64,000 bases of DNA from Sciurus carolinensis (Eukaryota; Chordata; Mammalia; Rodentia; Sciuridae): positions 22,250,777 through 22,314,776 of the forward strand of contig NC_062227.1 of assembly GCF_902686445.1 (NCBI RefSeq), given 5' to 3'. Numbering within the stretch: the stretch's first letter is position 1; every line of letters begins with the position of its first letter. Below are positions 44,173 to 55,029 of the stretch, one piece after another. The position numbers and the translations under genes were made by a program. A model generated the notes under the pieces. It saw nothing but the letters and a program-made list of their open reading frames with translations, searched no databases and was not told where the DNA came from.

Positions 44173-44396
44173 AACTACCAGAGTATACTTGAGTGTTCTT
44201 ATCCCTTGCAGCACAATACAGAAAACTAAAGTGTAAGAAACCATTGTCTACTTCCATCCTAGAAATCAGACCTGGAAAGGAAAACAAAATTCTGGAGGAT
44301 CTGCCAGGATGACCTAGGCGAGAAGATGGCCAGACCTAGATCAGTATTTATCATCTGCTCTCGGCAGTGGTTTGTGTCCTGAGCCCCACACTGCAG

Positions 44397-44582
44397 CAGT
44401 GATTCTCACAGTAGGTTCTGGGCCAGCTGCAGCCCTGGACCACATCAGAAATGCACATTCTCAGGCCCCTTCCCAAAATTCCTGAATCAGAAACATTGGG
44501 GTTGGGGCAGCACCCTCTGCTTTAGCACACCTCCCAGGGATTCTGAGGTACCCTAATACCTGGCAGCCAAGGTTCTAGACTG
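44397..44582 (+). mobile_element. MER5A (hAT-Charlie) element
   Basis: Starts CAGTGATTCTCA, continues 'GACCACATCAGAAATGCACA', 'TTCTCAGGCCCCTTCCCAAA', 'TTCCTGAATCAGAAACATTG', 'GGGGCAGCACCCTCTGCTTT' and 'CACCTCCCAGGGATTCTGAG', end-to-end MER5A order. Near-complete non-autonomous DNA transposon. Confidence 0.9.
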
Positions 44583-44646
44583 ATCTATTTAACCAGAATC
44601 TTCTGGGAGCAGCCCCAGAAATTTGTGGTTTTAAAAAAGTTCCCAG

Positions 44647-44740
44647 GGCTGGGGATATAGCTCAGTTGGTAGAGTGCTTGCCTCACAAGCACAAGGCCCT
44701 GGGTTCAAATCCCCGGCACCGCAAAAAAAAAAAAAAAAAA
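44647..44740 (+). mobile_element. ID SINE, very young, intact Pol III boxes
   Basis: Head 'GGCTGGGGATATAGCTCAGT', A box 'TAGCTCAGTTGG' (44658-44669), B box 'GGTTCAAATCC' (44702-44712), a 7-bp anticodon-like hairpin GTGCTTG/CAAGCAC, and a pure A tail. Perfect 14-bp target duplication AAAAAAGTTCCCAG at 44633-44646 and 44741-44754. It is a tRNA-derived retroposon, not a functional tRNA gene, because its ends do not form an acceptor stem. Confidence 0.96.
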
Positions 44741-44937
44741 AAAAAAGTTCCCAGAATAATCTAATAGTTGACCTAGGTTAGAAAGAATGCTCTAGATCAA
44801 ACATGTTTAAGAAAGCAAATTATTTGTGTTTTTAAAGCCACACCATTCTATATTTATTATAAATTGTACACATACAGTACTCTGCATACACTGATTATAA
44901 GTATGCCTGTAACTGGCTTTTTAAAGAATTACTAGAA

Positions 44938-44955
44938 AATATATATATATATATT
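44938..44955. repeat. (AT)n short microsatellite
   Basis: About eight AT units within 'AAAATATATATATATATATTTT'-like sequence (shown in part). Confidence 0.85.
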
Positions 44956-44998
44956 TTCTTCCATTCATTAGTGGATTATACACTGTATTCCTTAAAGA

Positions 44999-45080
44999 GG
45001 ACTGGGGATAAAGCTCAGTTGGTACAGTGATTGCCTTGCATGCACAAGGCCCTGGGTTCAATCCCCAGCACTACAAAATG
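44999..45080 (+). mobile_element. ID SINE
   Basis: 'GGACTGGGGATAAAGCTCAG', 'GCCTTGCATGCACAAGGCCC' and B box 'GGTTCAATCCC'. Short A-rich end, no clear target duplication, so older than its neighbour at 44647. Confidence 0.92.
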
Positions 45081-45419
45081 AAAACATAAATGGGCATAAA
45101 GTAAAGCCTTTTGGAGATTGGTGCTCAAAATACTTAATAAATTAGTCATAAATATCACTCAGGTAAATAAGGAAAACAAAATAGGCAGCTGGATCAAAGT
45201 GTTTCTCGAATTTTCTGCTAAGAAAGCCCTGATCTGTCATTTTTTCTAAGTGGAACTTCTAAATAAGAAGAGATATCCTACATGGAAAATGATCCTAGTT
45301 ACTGGTCAGAAGTACCCAGGAATTCATGAAAAGCAGAATTTCATTTCATGCACTCCTGCTACTTTAATATGATTTACAAATCCACCTCTTGATGGTTTTT
45401 TAGCATAAAGTCATTATTT
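45081..45419. other. Unassigned sequence
   Basis: No recognised repeat or exon. Confidence 0.5.
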
Positions 45420-45600
45420 GAAACAGCTGATAAAATAAAGTCCTGATTTCACCAATGGTGAATTGCAGTGCAGTCAAGCCAATTGTCAGTTTAAAACAGT
45501 AAGCCAATTGTGTATGTTCCCTGGGCACCAATTAATCTAAGCTCAATGAAATGAACAGCCTCAGTGAACATTTTTTTTCACCCATTTACAATCACTGAGT
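45420..45600. promoter_or_regulatory. Candidate conserved non-coding element / enhancer
   Basis: Repeat-free. CCAATTGT occurs twice (45479-45486 and 45504-45511), CCAATTAATC lies at 45528-45537 and ACAAT at 45588-45592. These are SOX-core (ATTGT/ACAAT) and homeodomain-type sequences in close array. Inferred only; no conservation data. Confidence 0.25.
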
Positions 45601-46654
45601 AGAACTGATGTATAAGAAAAAAATAAATATAACTTCCTATATCCTTTGGCAAAACATTCATTGCAACTTGCTATCAATAGGAGAACTGCTCACCTAACAT
45701 CAGCTAACTTGAACAGCTGACCTGTACTGAAGGGCATCAGGGACCAGGGGTACATTAAGTCCTGGATCTGCTAGTTATGTGTGTCTTGCTCCCTGAACGA
45801 GAAGGAGATGAAATGTCCTCACAGTGAAGGCGCACTTAACCTAGATGATTTCAGTGAGGACAAAGGAGGAGTGTAGGACAAAGAAAAGTCAATGCACTTA
45901 GTCCAGGAGTCTAATAATCATAAGTCCCAGAAGAACTGGAACTAAAAATGAGAAAGAGGAACAGGTGCCACCTCCACCTCACCCAGTTGGTCTCTCTTCC
46001 TTCATATCTTAGCATGGAATCCCATTGGGGTCATTGTAATTCTCATGCCTAAAGATCTGAATATTTTACTAAAATATAGGTCCAAACTTTAAATCCCCTA
46101 ATTCTGTGCTCAAACAAGAAAAAAGATATTCCAATGCCAAGGGGACCCTAGAGTGGCCCTGTTGAAATTACTGAGAAACAGTTTGATAATCTTCAATGCC
46201 AAATTTCCCTAATGGGTTTCCAGGGATAATTTTGACCATGGAAAAATCTCTGAGGATTTATGCTCTGCAAAATATATGATTCCTTCATAACATCTGTCAC
46301 TATTGCCTGGGAAAAGAGAAAGGTTAAACTTGGTGGTACCTGTGAAAGTTTGGTCACTGATACAAGATGATGAGTATCAAAGAAAGTCACAGCTATGTTT
46401 CGTTCATATCATATGAAACAGGAGGAAAAAGTAATAGACCTTCCTTTATCCACACAGTGTTGGTTGGGTCACCTAACTCTCTGCCCAACATCTTATGCCC
46501 TTTGATGTTTCTCCTAACAGTTTCCCATCCTCCCCACACCACAATTTGAGTTTTAGCTCAGGTCCCCACTTGATTTGAACCATTCCCTCATGTCTGCCCC
46601 CACCAGCAATTCCACACATTCCTTGCAAGCTGAATTTTATAAATACATAGCTTT
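45601..46654. other. Unassigned sequence
   Basis: About 1 kb with no recognised repeat or exon. Confidence 0.5.
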
Positions 46655-46860
46655 AAATACTCTCCCCTACTTAAATCTATTCATCAGTTCCTCACTGCCC
46701 ATGAGATAACACTCAAATTTTATCATGTGATATATGTTGTTTTTCTGATTTGACCCCATCTACCTTTTCTTGTTGCTGCTTCCCTTTAATTTTACACTCT
46801 AGTAATTCCTGATTATTCATACATTCACCTCCAATGACCATGCTCCCATATGCCACCATC
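46655..46860 (+). mobile_element. L2 LINE fragment
   Basis: 'CATCAGTTCCTCACTGCCCA', 'TGAGATAACACTCAAATTTT' and 'GATTTGACCCCATCTACCTT' match the L2 ORF2 C-terminal region (ttcccatcgccc..aggataaa..aactcc..ctggcccctgcctacct). Confidence 0.72.
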
Positions 46861-46884
46861 AGTTCATGCTGTGACTCTACATTG

Positions 46885-46997
46885 TGGACAACCAGAGAAA
46901 TGAAATGTTGTACTCTATTGGTGTACAATGAATCAAAATGCATTCTGCTGCCATGTATAAGTAAGTAGAACAAATAATTTAAAAAATGAAAAAAAAA
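46885..46997 (+). mobile_element. L1 3' terminal fragment with poly(A)
   Basis: 'ACAACCAGAGAAATGAAATG', 'TTGTACTCTATTGGTGTACA' and 'TGAATCAAAATGCATTCTGC', then an A-rich tail. Severely 5'-truncated squirrel L1. Confidence 0.8.
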
Positions 46998-47159
46998 ACT
47001 GATTACTGGTCTCTGTGTTAGAAAGGAACATGAAGAAAAAGCATCTAATTTAACAAATTATTCTGTTTAACAAAAACTCAGTCTGCACCAATGGAAGAAG
47101 AAATCTTGACTCTAGAGTTCAGTCTCTTCTTGGATCTGACCATGGCATCCCCCTCCCTC

Positions 47160-47320
47160 TCTCACCCTAGGACTCCTAAGGATTTGGTGCCAGGCATTAG
47201 GTCAGGCACTGGGGAGAAAAGGGGAAGGGACCAGTGGTGAGAGACCTCTAGTCTCTGAAAAAGAAGTCCTTGTCCTCAAAGAAGATAACTCAGGGAACAC
47301 AGGGAGTTAAAAGGGGGTGC
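47160..47320 (-). mobile_element. L2 LINE 3' end
   Basis: 'GGATTTGGTGCCAGGCATTA', 'GGTCAGGCACTGGGGAGAAA' and 'GTCCTTGTCCTCAAAGAAGA' are the complement of the L2 3' UTR. Confidence 0.75.
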
Positions 47321-48024
47321 AGAGGAATTAAAACTACTACAGAAGTCCAAGAGAAAGAACAAAAGCTCATCCTGAAGGTCATCTTTTCCTAACTGATCCA
47401 GATAAAAAGAAAACCAGAGTCAGCAACTAGATTTAAGACTCTACTAGATACCCATGGCCTGCTATTCTAAGAATCTGCACAACAAGGCTGCTATTTGGCA
47501 GACCTCAGCATAAGTCAACAAAAGCACAGAGATTTGTGTGTATCATACTGGAGCTCTGGTTTAATGCCTCAGTCAGTTGTGTTTGGTTTTAGGTTTTAAA
47601 CATAAAAAGAATGTTAACGATTACATATCATGTATCTTTCAAATTTATGAAACATAAAAGCAGTTAATGTTTACTCAATATCAAATGACCCCACTCACCA
47701 TAAAGAAAGGACGCTTTGAAGAAAAGTAAATTTGTTACATAATTTCTAAAATTAGAAAGCTGGATTTCATGCAAAATTGTCCAAACCTAGAGCAATACTC
47801 ACAAGGCACAAAAGTTGTCATGAATCAGCTTTCCTAGTAGTCATTTCACATGACCAATTAGTTACTAACATATAGGGAACTAAGGATATTGATTACCCTT
47901 CTTAAGGTCAACATGACTGGAGTATATTTCTTATTCTCATTGAGTGTTTGTTATTCTGTTTACTTTAGCCGGTATTTTACCACTGACTAACAACAGCAAG
48001 CCATCTGAGAAAACAGCCCTGAAC
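47321..48024. other. Unassigned sequence
   Basis: No recognised repeat or exon. Confidence 0.5.
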
Positions 48025-48105
48025 CAGAAAGGAGGAGTCTGGCTCCCAGACCTGCCCCTGCCTGCATGTGGCTTTGGGCAAGGCAATCAGGCACCAGAGA
48101 GGAAA
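48025..48105 (+). mobile_element. MIR-class fragment (MIR3-like)
   Basis: 'AGGAGTCTGGCTCCCAGACC' and 'CATGTGGCTTTGGGCAAGGC' resemble the MIR head (gagtc..gacctgggttc, then gtgaccttgggcaag). Short, so tentative. Confidence 0.5.
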
Positions 48106-48276
48106 TGTGATAGAAAGAATCTTACTCTGCCACCAAAAAGGATCAAGGCAAATCCTAACCCTGATAACTTAAAAGTCTTCTTCATCTCTTTATCTACAGA
48201 TGAACTACCTTCAAGAATTAGGATTAAGCGATTTTGCATATTGGCATATGTTTATATATTTTATACTGTTACTTTA

Positions 48277-48317
48277 TCTACCTACCTACCTACCAATCCA
48301 CTTACCTACCTACCTAG
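48277..48317. repeat. (TACC)n microsatellite
   Basis: About ten CTAC/TACC units with one interruption (AATCCACT). Confidence 0.93.
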
Positions 48318-48516
48318 TAAATAAGCTAATGTGGTTTTCTTTCTTATACAGTCCAGTGTCCTGTCTATGAAATAGCATAGATGTATTATATCATTGTTTT
48401 TCCAAACTGTGATCGTCAGAATGCTCTGATCATTTTTAGAATATCTGCCTGCTGCAAGTCCTTCTGAAACCCAACTTCCATAGATACATTCAACTTTCAC
48501 TTAATTTTTCTTTTCT

Positions 48517-48635
48517 TTAAGACAGTCTCGCTGTTGGCCAGGCTAGCCTCAAACTCCTGGGCTTAAGCAATCCTTCTGTCCTAGATTCCTGAGTAGCTGG
48601 GACTACGACATCCATCACTGAGCCTGGTCCATTTA
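48517..48635 (-). mobile_element. 7SL-derived monomeric SINE (FLAM/PB1 type)
   Basis: 'AAGACAGTCTCGCTGTTGGC', 'CAAACTCCTGGGCTTAAGCA', 'TTCCTGAGTAGCTGGGACTA' are the complement of an Alu/B1 left monomer, without an ID partner. Confidence 0.85.
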
Positions 48636-49106
48636 CATTACATGTTGGAAGATTCCATTGACTACAAAACAACTGGGCTACAAAAAAGTTAGTATTTGAC
48701 AATATTTGAAAACTTCGTGTCTAGATTATCTCAATATTCTACCCTAAGATCACACACTCATTTCTTTCTGTCTTAAAGATAATGATTCTTTATCAGTAAT
48801 ACAATGGAGGCTAAAATGTATTGTTGTGTACCAGGTGTACTTCTGGGGGGGATGATTATGATATAAAAATAAAATTAATAAAGTTAAACAATACAAGTAA
48901 AAGACAGCTAGGCTCACTGTTCACCAAGAAGATAAGGATTAGGAGGAGGCAGAAGGCATCCCACTCATAGGAAAGGGCCGGCCAGGCTCCTGATCAATGA
49001 AAAAGCAAAGATCACAACAAGGTCACAGGACCCAGGTGGGGTAATTGTTCCAACCTCATTATCTAAAATGATAAAATCACATATGCTGAAAGGATCACCT
49101 AATACA
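48636..49106. other. Unassigned sequence
   Basis: No recognised repeat or exon. Confidence 0.5.
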
Positions 49107-49305
49107 GGTGGGTGTGGTGGTGCATGTGTAATCCCTCAGGAGGCTGAGGCAGGAGGATCACAAATCTGAGATCAGTATCAGCAACTTACTAAGGCCCTGA
49201 GCAACTTTATTGAGACCCTTTCTTAAAATAAAAAAGGCTAGATATGCATCTCAGTGGTAAAGCACCTCTTGGTTCAATCCATAGTATCAAAACAAACAAA
49301 AAAAC
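49107..49305 (+). mobile_element. ID_B1 (MEN) dimeric SINE
   Basis: 'AGGTGGGTGTGGTGGTGCAT', 'GAGGCTGAGGCAGGAGGATC' (B1 part), then 'AGGCTAGATATGCATCTCAG' and 'GGTTCAATCCATAGTATC' (ID part) with an A-rich end. About 10 bases of the usual 'taatcccagca' stretch are missing. Confidence 0.92.
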
Positions 49306-49362
49306 AGCACCTAATATGATATCAGTAGAATTCTTCCTACTACTAACATCTAGTAATTTGAG

Positions 49363-49417
49363 GGAGCTGAGGGCATGACTTAGTGGTAGAGCACTTGGCT
49401 AGCAAAAAAAAAAAAAA
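49363..49417 (+). mobile_element. 3'-shortened ID SINE
   Basis: 'GAGCTGAGGGCATGACTTAG' and 'GGTAGAGCACTTGGCTAGC' then directly poly(A). The B-box half is missing, so reverse transcription may have started from an internally truncated or misprimed RNA. Confidence 0.75.
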
Positions 49418-49651
49418 CTATAATTCATTCTATAGCATAGAGACTAGATACCTAAAATGCAAATGCTGCATACAAATAGATTCATACTATCAGTCCTCTA
49501 ACTACATCCACTCTAAAAATTATTTATTTAGAGCTATAGTGTACAGGTCCACACAAACAACCCACAAGTATAAATAACTAGATATTAGATATTTTGTACT
49601 TTGACAAAAACTACTTAATGATATTTGAGAGATGGGTGGGGAATAGGTTTC

Positions 49652-49720
49652 AAAAAAGGGGGGGAAAAGAGGGAGAAATGGGGGAGAAAAGGAGGAAGGA
49701 AAAGGAGGAGGAAGAAAAAA
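49652..49720 (+). repeat. Polypurine tract (GA/GGA-rich)
   Basis: Seventy bases almost entirely A and G with several G runs of three or more. It can form triplex or G-rich structures. Complement gives spurious Pro/Phe/Ser frames. Confidence 0.9.
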
Positions 49721-49949
49721 ATCGAATTCAGTGACTTCATAACAAGCTTGTTGGGACAAGTCCTACTTGGGATGAGTCCTATCTGCTTCCAGAAACAATT
49801 TATTGGGATATGGCTAACACATAGCCTGGCACGTGGGGAGATCCATTTCTTATGAAAATTCCTTAATTTTTCATATGACTGACCTATAAGAAGTTATACT
49901 CACTGGGATAAGTGACTCACAGAGATACCATACCAACTTTGGTTGCTGT

Positions 49950-50030
49950 TGCTGCACTGCTAGGGATGGAACCTAGGGCCCTGTGCATGCTGGGTAAGCA
50001 CTCTACCACTGAGCTACATCCTCAGCCAGT
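49950..50030 (-). mobile_element. ID SINE
   Basis: 'GATGGAACCTAGGGCCCTGT', 'GTAAGCACTCTACCACTGAG' and 'CTACATCCTCAGCC' are the complement of the ID head. Tail not obvious. Confidence 0.85.
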
Positions 50031-51159
50031 CTGAGTGTAATTTTATAGTTAATTATACATGACCTATATCTTTTTTTCTTATGGAATGCTCTTTAAGCCT
50101 GTGTTTGGCCTTGGTCATACTGGATTCTCATCTTTAATAGTATGTAATCTAGTGCAGGTACCTCATATATAGAGAATACACTTTTGTAGATCAATACAAT
50201 ATTGTTCAGTCTTAAAGAAAAGTAACCTTTCATGGGGCCATAAATTTGATTAGAAGAAGCTTAATAGACCAGCTAAATTTCTGAAATACTCCAACCAAAA
50301 ATGAAATGTGGTACCATGGAAGCCACAATCCCCAGCTAATGTAACCAGCAGATGTCTCCACCACAGCCAAGGCTGGGAAACACATCTCCCACCAGAGTCC
50401 CTCTGCCAGAGGTGCTGCATCCCCTTTGTAGGACTGAATCTCCCACTATCAATAGCACACTCATTGTACCCTGGGTTTAGAGGAAATGAGGGAGCATGTA
50501 CCACTTTTCAACAGTACCCTGAAGTGATGTAAAAATTCATGGTTTGGGAGTCAAAACTAAGTTTCATCCATCGCAGCCTCTTCCCACATGCTGTATAAAT
50601 CTCACACAGATATTTATCACAGAATTGCAGAGATGACCTTAACCACAGCTGAGCAAAATATGGCTCCATTACTAATACCTCTCAATAAAAATCTCATTCT
50701 ACTTCACTTCCATATATTGCTAACTTCAGAATTAAAAAATAAAACCCAGAGGGAAACCAAAAGTTTTAATCAGGTCAGGAAAAAAAAAAAGTGGACTAGA
50801 GTTGTTTCTTGGGGGGGGGGGGAACCTATTATAGATAAACTGTTAAATCACTAAATTCACTGAACAGTAAAAAGTCTCTAAGCACTGAAACATTAACCCA
50901 AACATAATCCTGACTTACAAATTGGGTGGTAAGCTCTTGTTTCCATCATGTGTTTATAGGAAGATCCCTGAAAATACCTTTTCCTATTCTCACCAAATGT
51001 TTCCTCAAAGATTACTGACCTCCAATAGCCCTGAGTCTCTGAGCTCAGCGATTCTGAAATTTTGGGGAGCTGATGGACTTCCTTGAGAAAGTGAAAAGAA
51101 CTGACCATGATCTGTCTCCTCAGAACAAATGTACATCTGTGCAAATCTTACAATTCCTT
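50031..51159. other. Unassigned sequence
   Basis: About 1.1 kb. 51050-51150 weakly resembles an old hAT-type repeat, not assigned. No exon signature. Confidence 0.5.
50811..50822 (+). repeat. (G)12 homopolymer
   Basis: Twelve consecutive G after TTTCTT. Long G homopolymers are rare and may be a sequencing or assembly soft spot. Confidence 0.9.
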
Positions 51160-51345
51160 GGGTTCTCTGGAGCAATGTGGCATTTACTCAAAGGGATGTT
51201 CACTGGCCACCTGCATCAGAATTGCTGGGACCATTTATTACTACACATATACTGAGTTCCAGGCAAGTTTTATGAAACCAAAATCACTGGGAGTGGGGCT
51301 GAGGTTCTGAGTTTTAGGATACTTCCCCCAGCAATCCTGAAGCTA
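51160..51345 (+). mobile_element. MER5A-type hAT-Charlie element, diverged
   Basis: 'CTGGCCACCTGCATCAGAAT', 'TGCTGGGACCATTTATTACT', 'AAAATCACTGGGAGTGGGGC', 'TGAGGTTCTGAGTTTTAGGA' and 'CCAGCAATCCTGAAGC' follow MER5A landmarks with substitutions. Confidence 0.72.
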
Positions 51346-52404
51346 GTTGAAGGGAGGATGTTCCTCCACTATGGCTGTTTTTCCTATCCTCTCCAGATCA
51401 GTGCCCCAGTACTCTCTTCACTCTCTAAGGAGCCCAGATCTGCCATCTCCATATGACTGGTGGGCATCTCCAGTGGTATACAGTACAGCCCACCCACTTT
51501 CCACACTCCCACACCCTGCACACACAGCCCTGCTCTGTGCTCATCAGGACCTTGGACTCTCTTGTGCATTGACCTGGAGGCACTTCCCAGAAAACTGAGA
51601 CCACTGCCATAAAAGGTACCAGCCCCCTGGCTATTTCCAGGTCATTAGCTGTTCACTGAATCCCCATAATTTTCATATAAAGGAGACTGTCCCTTTCAAC
51701 ATTCTGTACAGTGTTTGGCCTCCCAACAAGGCTTACAATAGAAGCAGCACCTACTACCAAGTGCAGAGGAGGTCACACCTTATCTGTCTATACTTAGACT
51801 GAAGAATATCCCACTTATACATCTATGCAGGAACACAGCCATGTCATCTTGAATGTCAAAGTTAAAAGGAACCTTAGATAGAACACAAAGTCTTATGCAA
51901 ATATGGAAAATGAGGTCTGGGAATTACCTGACTTATCAAAGCAAGGGAGTCAACATTCAGCTCTCCTGATGCATACTAGCACATTCTTATTGTGGGAAGT
52001 GATACTGAAGCACAGGATCCTAACCTTCGACTTTAGTTAGGAATGTAGGACACATACTCAACCAAATACAATTTGACACTGTGAAAATAACATGCTGAGG
52101 CCATTTCAAATGAGGAGAGACTAGGGAGAATGCATGTAAGGTGTGGCTGGGAAGTTGGGTGGACTTTTGAGGCACAGATACTACATTCCAGAAAGCACAG
52201 AGTGTTGTGAGGAGGCCACTATGCATGCATGAAATAAAAGTTTATCTCAGCACAAATAATAACAAAGAGTGGCTGTAGATAAGGCTACAGATAGCTGGGA
52301 ATGTGCTGCTCCAGGCTGGGGACCACCCTGGAAGGAATGGGATTTTCACACTGCTACATTCATGATTCAACATGGCCATCACAACAGACTGATGACAAAG
52401 GAGG
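51346..52404. other. Mostly unassigned sequence
   Basis: No exon. 51860-51970 ('AAAGGAACCTTAGATAGAAC', 'GGAAAATGAGGTCTGGGAAT') resembles an ancient MIR/L3-type repeat, tentatively. Confidence 0.45.
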
Positions 52405-52520
52405 AAAGAAACATTATTCCCTCTTACAGACAAGAGCAGGACTTGGAATGAAGTGACTGGCCTATAGTCCCAGAGGTAGACAAGGCAGAAGCGGAACAAT
52501 GACCCTTGGTATACTAACCC
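52405..52520 (-). mobile_element. MIR fragment
   Basis: 'ACATTATTCCCTCTTACAGA', 'TGAAGTGACTGGCCTATAGT' and 'GACAAGGCAGAAGCGGAACA' match the complement of the MIR core and head. Confidence 0.7.
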
Positions 52521-53030
52521 CACAGAGGCAGGTTTTCCTCTTGCAATAATTGATATAAAACCTCACCAGGATGACTATTTCACAAATGTTACTTAGATAT
52601 GTACTATATAAGACAATTGCATCTTTAAGAAAATAGACACATTAGATGACATCTATGAATTTTACAGCCAAAGAGCACTGACATCTCAACACCACTAAAG
52701 ATTGTTTATAAATTTATTAAGTGAAGATTTGATAACAGAAAGGAGATAATGAAAGAGAGGCACAGAGAAGTGAGATTGATTTCTTCAAATAGATACCAGA
52801 GAAAACTCACTCCTAGGATCAACTGTCAATAATTCTGCCAAAAGAATCAATCCTGGAAAAACAGCATGCTAAGCAAGAGCACTTGGAGAGGCAATGAATT
52901 ACACTAGGCAAGTTTACAGACACCTTGAACTGACTGTTTATTTGCTTTTTCAATTTGAATCAGAAGCACGACTAGAGAAACCTAACTTAACATTGAAAGC
53001 AATCACCATGCACCATCAAGGAAGCTCACA
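52521..53030. other. Unassigned sequence
   Basis: No recognised repeat or exon. Confidence 0.5.
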
Positions 53031-53152
53031 GGGCTGGGGAGTAATTTAGGGGTAGAGACTTGCCTAGCATGAGCAAGGCCCTGGTTTCACTCCAAGCAGC
53101 ATAAAAGAAGGAAGTGGGAGGGGGGAAGAGGGGGAGGGGAGAGGAAAGAAAG
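53031..53152 (+). mobile_element. ID SINE with G/A-rich tail
   Basis: 'GGGCTGGGGAGTAATTTAGG', 'TTGCCTAGCATGAGCAAGGC' and 'CCTGGTTTCACTCCAAGCAG' (diverged B box), followed by a purine tail with G runs in place of poly(A). Confidence 0.85.
53116..53139 (+). repeat. G-quadruplex motif in SINE tail
   Basis: G runs of 3, 6, 5 and 4 separated by loops of 1, 4 and 1 bases. Confidence 0.85.
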
Positions 53153-54019
53153 CACAGACACATGGCAAGGGTGCTCAATCTCTCTTCAAAATTGAAAAGA
53201 AATGCTAATGCACCCCAGCTCAGAAATGCTGTGCTAGAAAGAAATTAATATCAAAGCTGGAACAGCAGCTTCTGTCCACACAGTAAGATGGATACAATCG
53301 TGTTTGGCCCAACAGTACATGGAAGTACAGGAATCTGATAGAACAGAGGAAAATGAAGACAAATCTTACAAAGAATTCAAAGTGGAACAAAGTTGTGCAA
53401 ATTACCCCGGGCAAGGGAAAGACTAGAGGGAGAGCAAGTTTTGTATTGAAAGGGAATGGCCACAGGAGCTCCTCATCTTACAATCCATATTCTTCAAACC
53501 CCTTCCCTGGCCTCCTGGGCAGCAAGGAAACTGTGCAAATTGAGGAAGCTGCACAAATCAAAAGTCTGAAGGAGAGCACAAATATGACTCATTGGAACCT
53601 ACCACTCTGTGAAGACAAAGACTTGGTCATACTTCAGGTCAATGACATTTATGAAATGCTACCTGGAGATGAGGTAAATTGTGTTTCCCATCAGTTTAAA
53701 AGTCAACACAGTTAGCAAAATTTAAATTCTTGCACTGGTCCTCAAATCCTACTTTTATTTTGAACCCACATTCAATGAGCTACACAGCCTGCACCCATTC
53801 CTCCATGTGGATCATGCATGCCTTTGTCCTCTACTGGACCAGGAAGGCCTTCCCTGTCCACAACCCAAGAGGCTGCGCCACCATTTCCTTATTCCTCTTC
53901 TCGTATATATAAAACCAGGTTGATCCAAAAAATCAAAATATCCAGCTCCTCAAAGAACCTTCAAAATGAAACACCTCAAACATTTATCACTTTATTATGA
54001 AAAAATCATTCAAAGTCAT
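53153..54019. other. Unassigned sequence
   Basis: A 120-codon open frame (53353-53715) has no recognised domain. 53800-53895 weakly resembles L2 ('AGGAAGGCCTTCCCTGTCCA'). Confidence 0.45.
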
Positions 54020-54807
54020 TTCTTCTACTTTTTTCTTCCACTTTTTTTGAGATAGAGTACACACCTGCTATTAACAGTCACACTGCTGTGCAATAGCACA
54101 CCAGAACTTTTTGGTCCTATCTCACTGTACCCCTCCCATCTGCCTTCTCCAACCTCTGCTAAGGATGCTCTCAACTTCTATGAGATCAACTCTCAGATTC
54201 TGCATATGATTGACCTCCAGTGATGGTGGTATTTGTCCATGACTGGCTTATTTCACTTCACATAATGATCTTTAGTTCCATCCATGTTGTTGCAAATGAT
54301 AGAACTTCACTCATTCTCATGGCTGCATAGTATTCAATAGTATATATGTACCACATCTTCTGTATCTATTTATGAGTTCATGGACATATGTTGTTTCCAT
54401 TTCTTGGTTATTGTGAACAGTGCTGAAATGAACATGGGAATCCAGGTGTCTCTTTTACATACTGATTCCATTTCCACTGGATATACACCCACTGATGGGA
54501 TTGCTGGCTCATAGGATAGTTCTATTTTTAATTTTTAAAGAAACTTCATACTATTTTCCATATGGCTACACTAATTTACAGTCCCACCCAGAATGTACGA
54601 GGGTTCCCTTTTCTCTACCTCCTGCCTGCAATACTTGTTACCATTTGTCTGTTTGATAATGGTCATTCTTACTAGTCAGATGCTATCTGACTTGATTTGC
54701 ATTTCCCTGATGATCAATAATGGTGAGCATTTTTTATCACATACCAGTTAGCCATTTCTGTTTCTTTTGAGAAATGACTATTTCAATCTACAACCTAATT
54801 TTTATTG

Positions 54808-54810
<3 letters not shown>

Positions 54811-54849
<39 letters not shown>
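54811..54849. repeat. (TG)n microsatellite
   Basis: Nineteen TG units at the edge of the ID inserted in the L1. Confidence 0.97.
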
Positions 54850-54851
<2 letters not shown>

Positions 54852-54865
54852 CTGCATGCATGTGC

Positions 54866-54936
54866 ACATGCAGGGAAGTAAACCCAGGGTATTCAGCATG
54901 CAAGCATTCTGCCACTGAGTCACATCCCCAGCTATA
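54866..54936 (-). mobile_element. ID SINE nested in L1
   Basis: 'AAACCCAGGGTATTCAGCAT', 'GCAAGCATTCTGCCACTGAG' and 'TCACATCCCCAGC' are the complement of the ID head. The adjoining (TG)n may be the changed tail. Confidence 0.85.
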
Positions 54937-55029
54937 TCCCATTTCCCATTTTTAAATTGGACTATTAAGGGATTTTCTCACAAATGAGTTTTTCGAGTTC
55001 CTTATATATTCTGGGTTTTTTTGAGTTTT

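Noticed and set aside
44647..44722. tRNA-like cloverleaf candidate
   Set aside because: A and B boxes are present, but the ends do not pair as an acceptor stem and a poly(A) tail with target duplication follows. It is an ID SINE.
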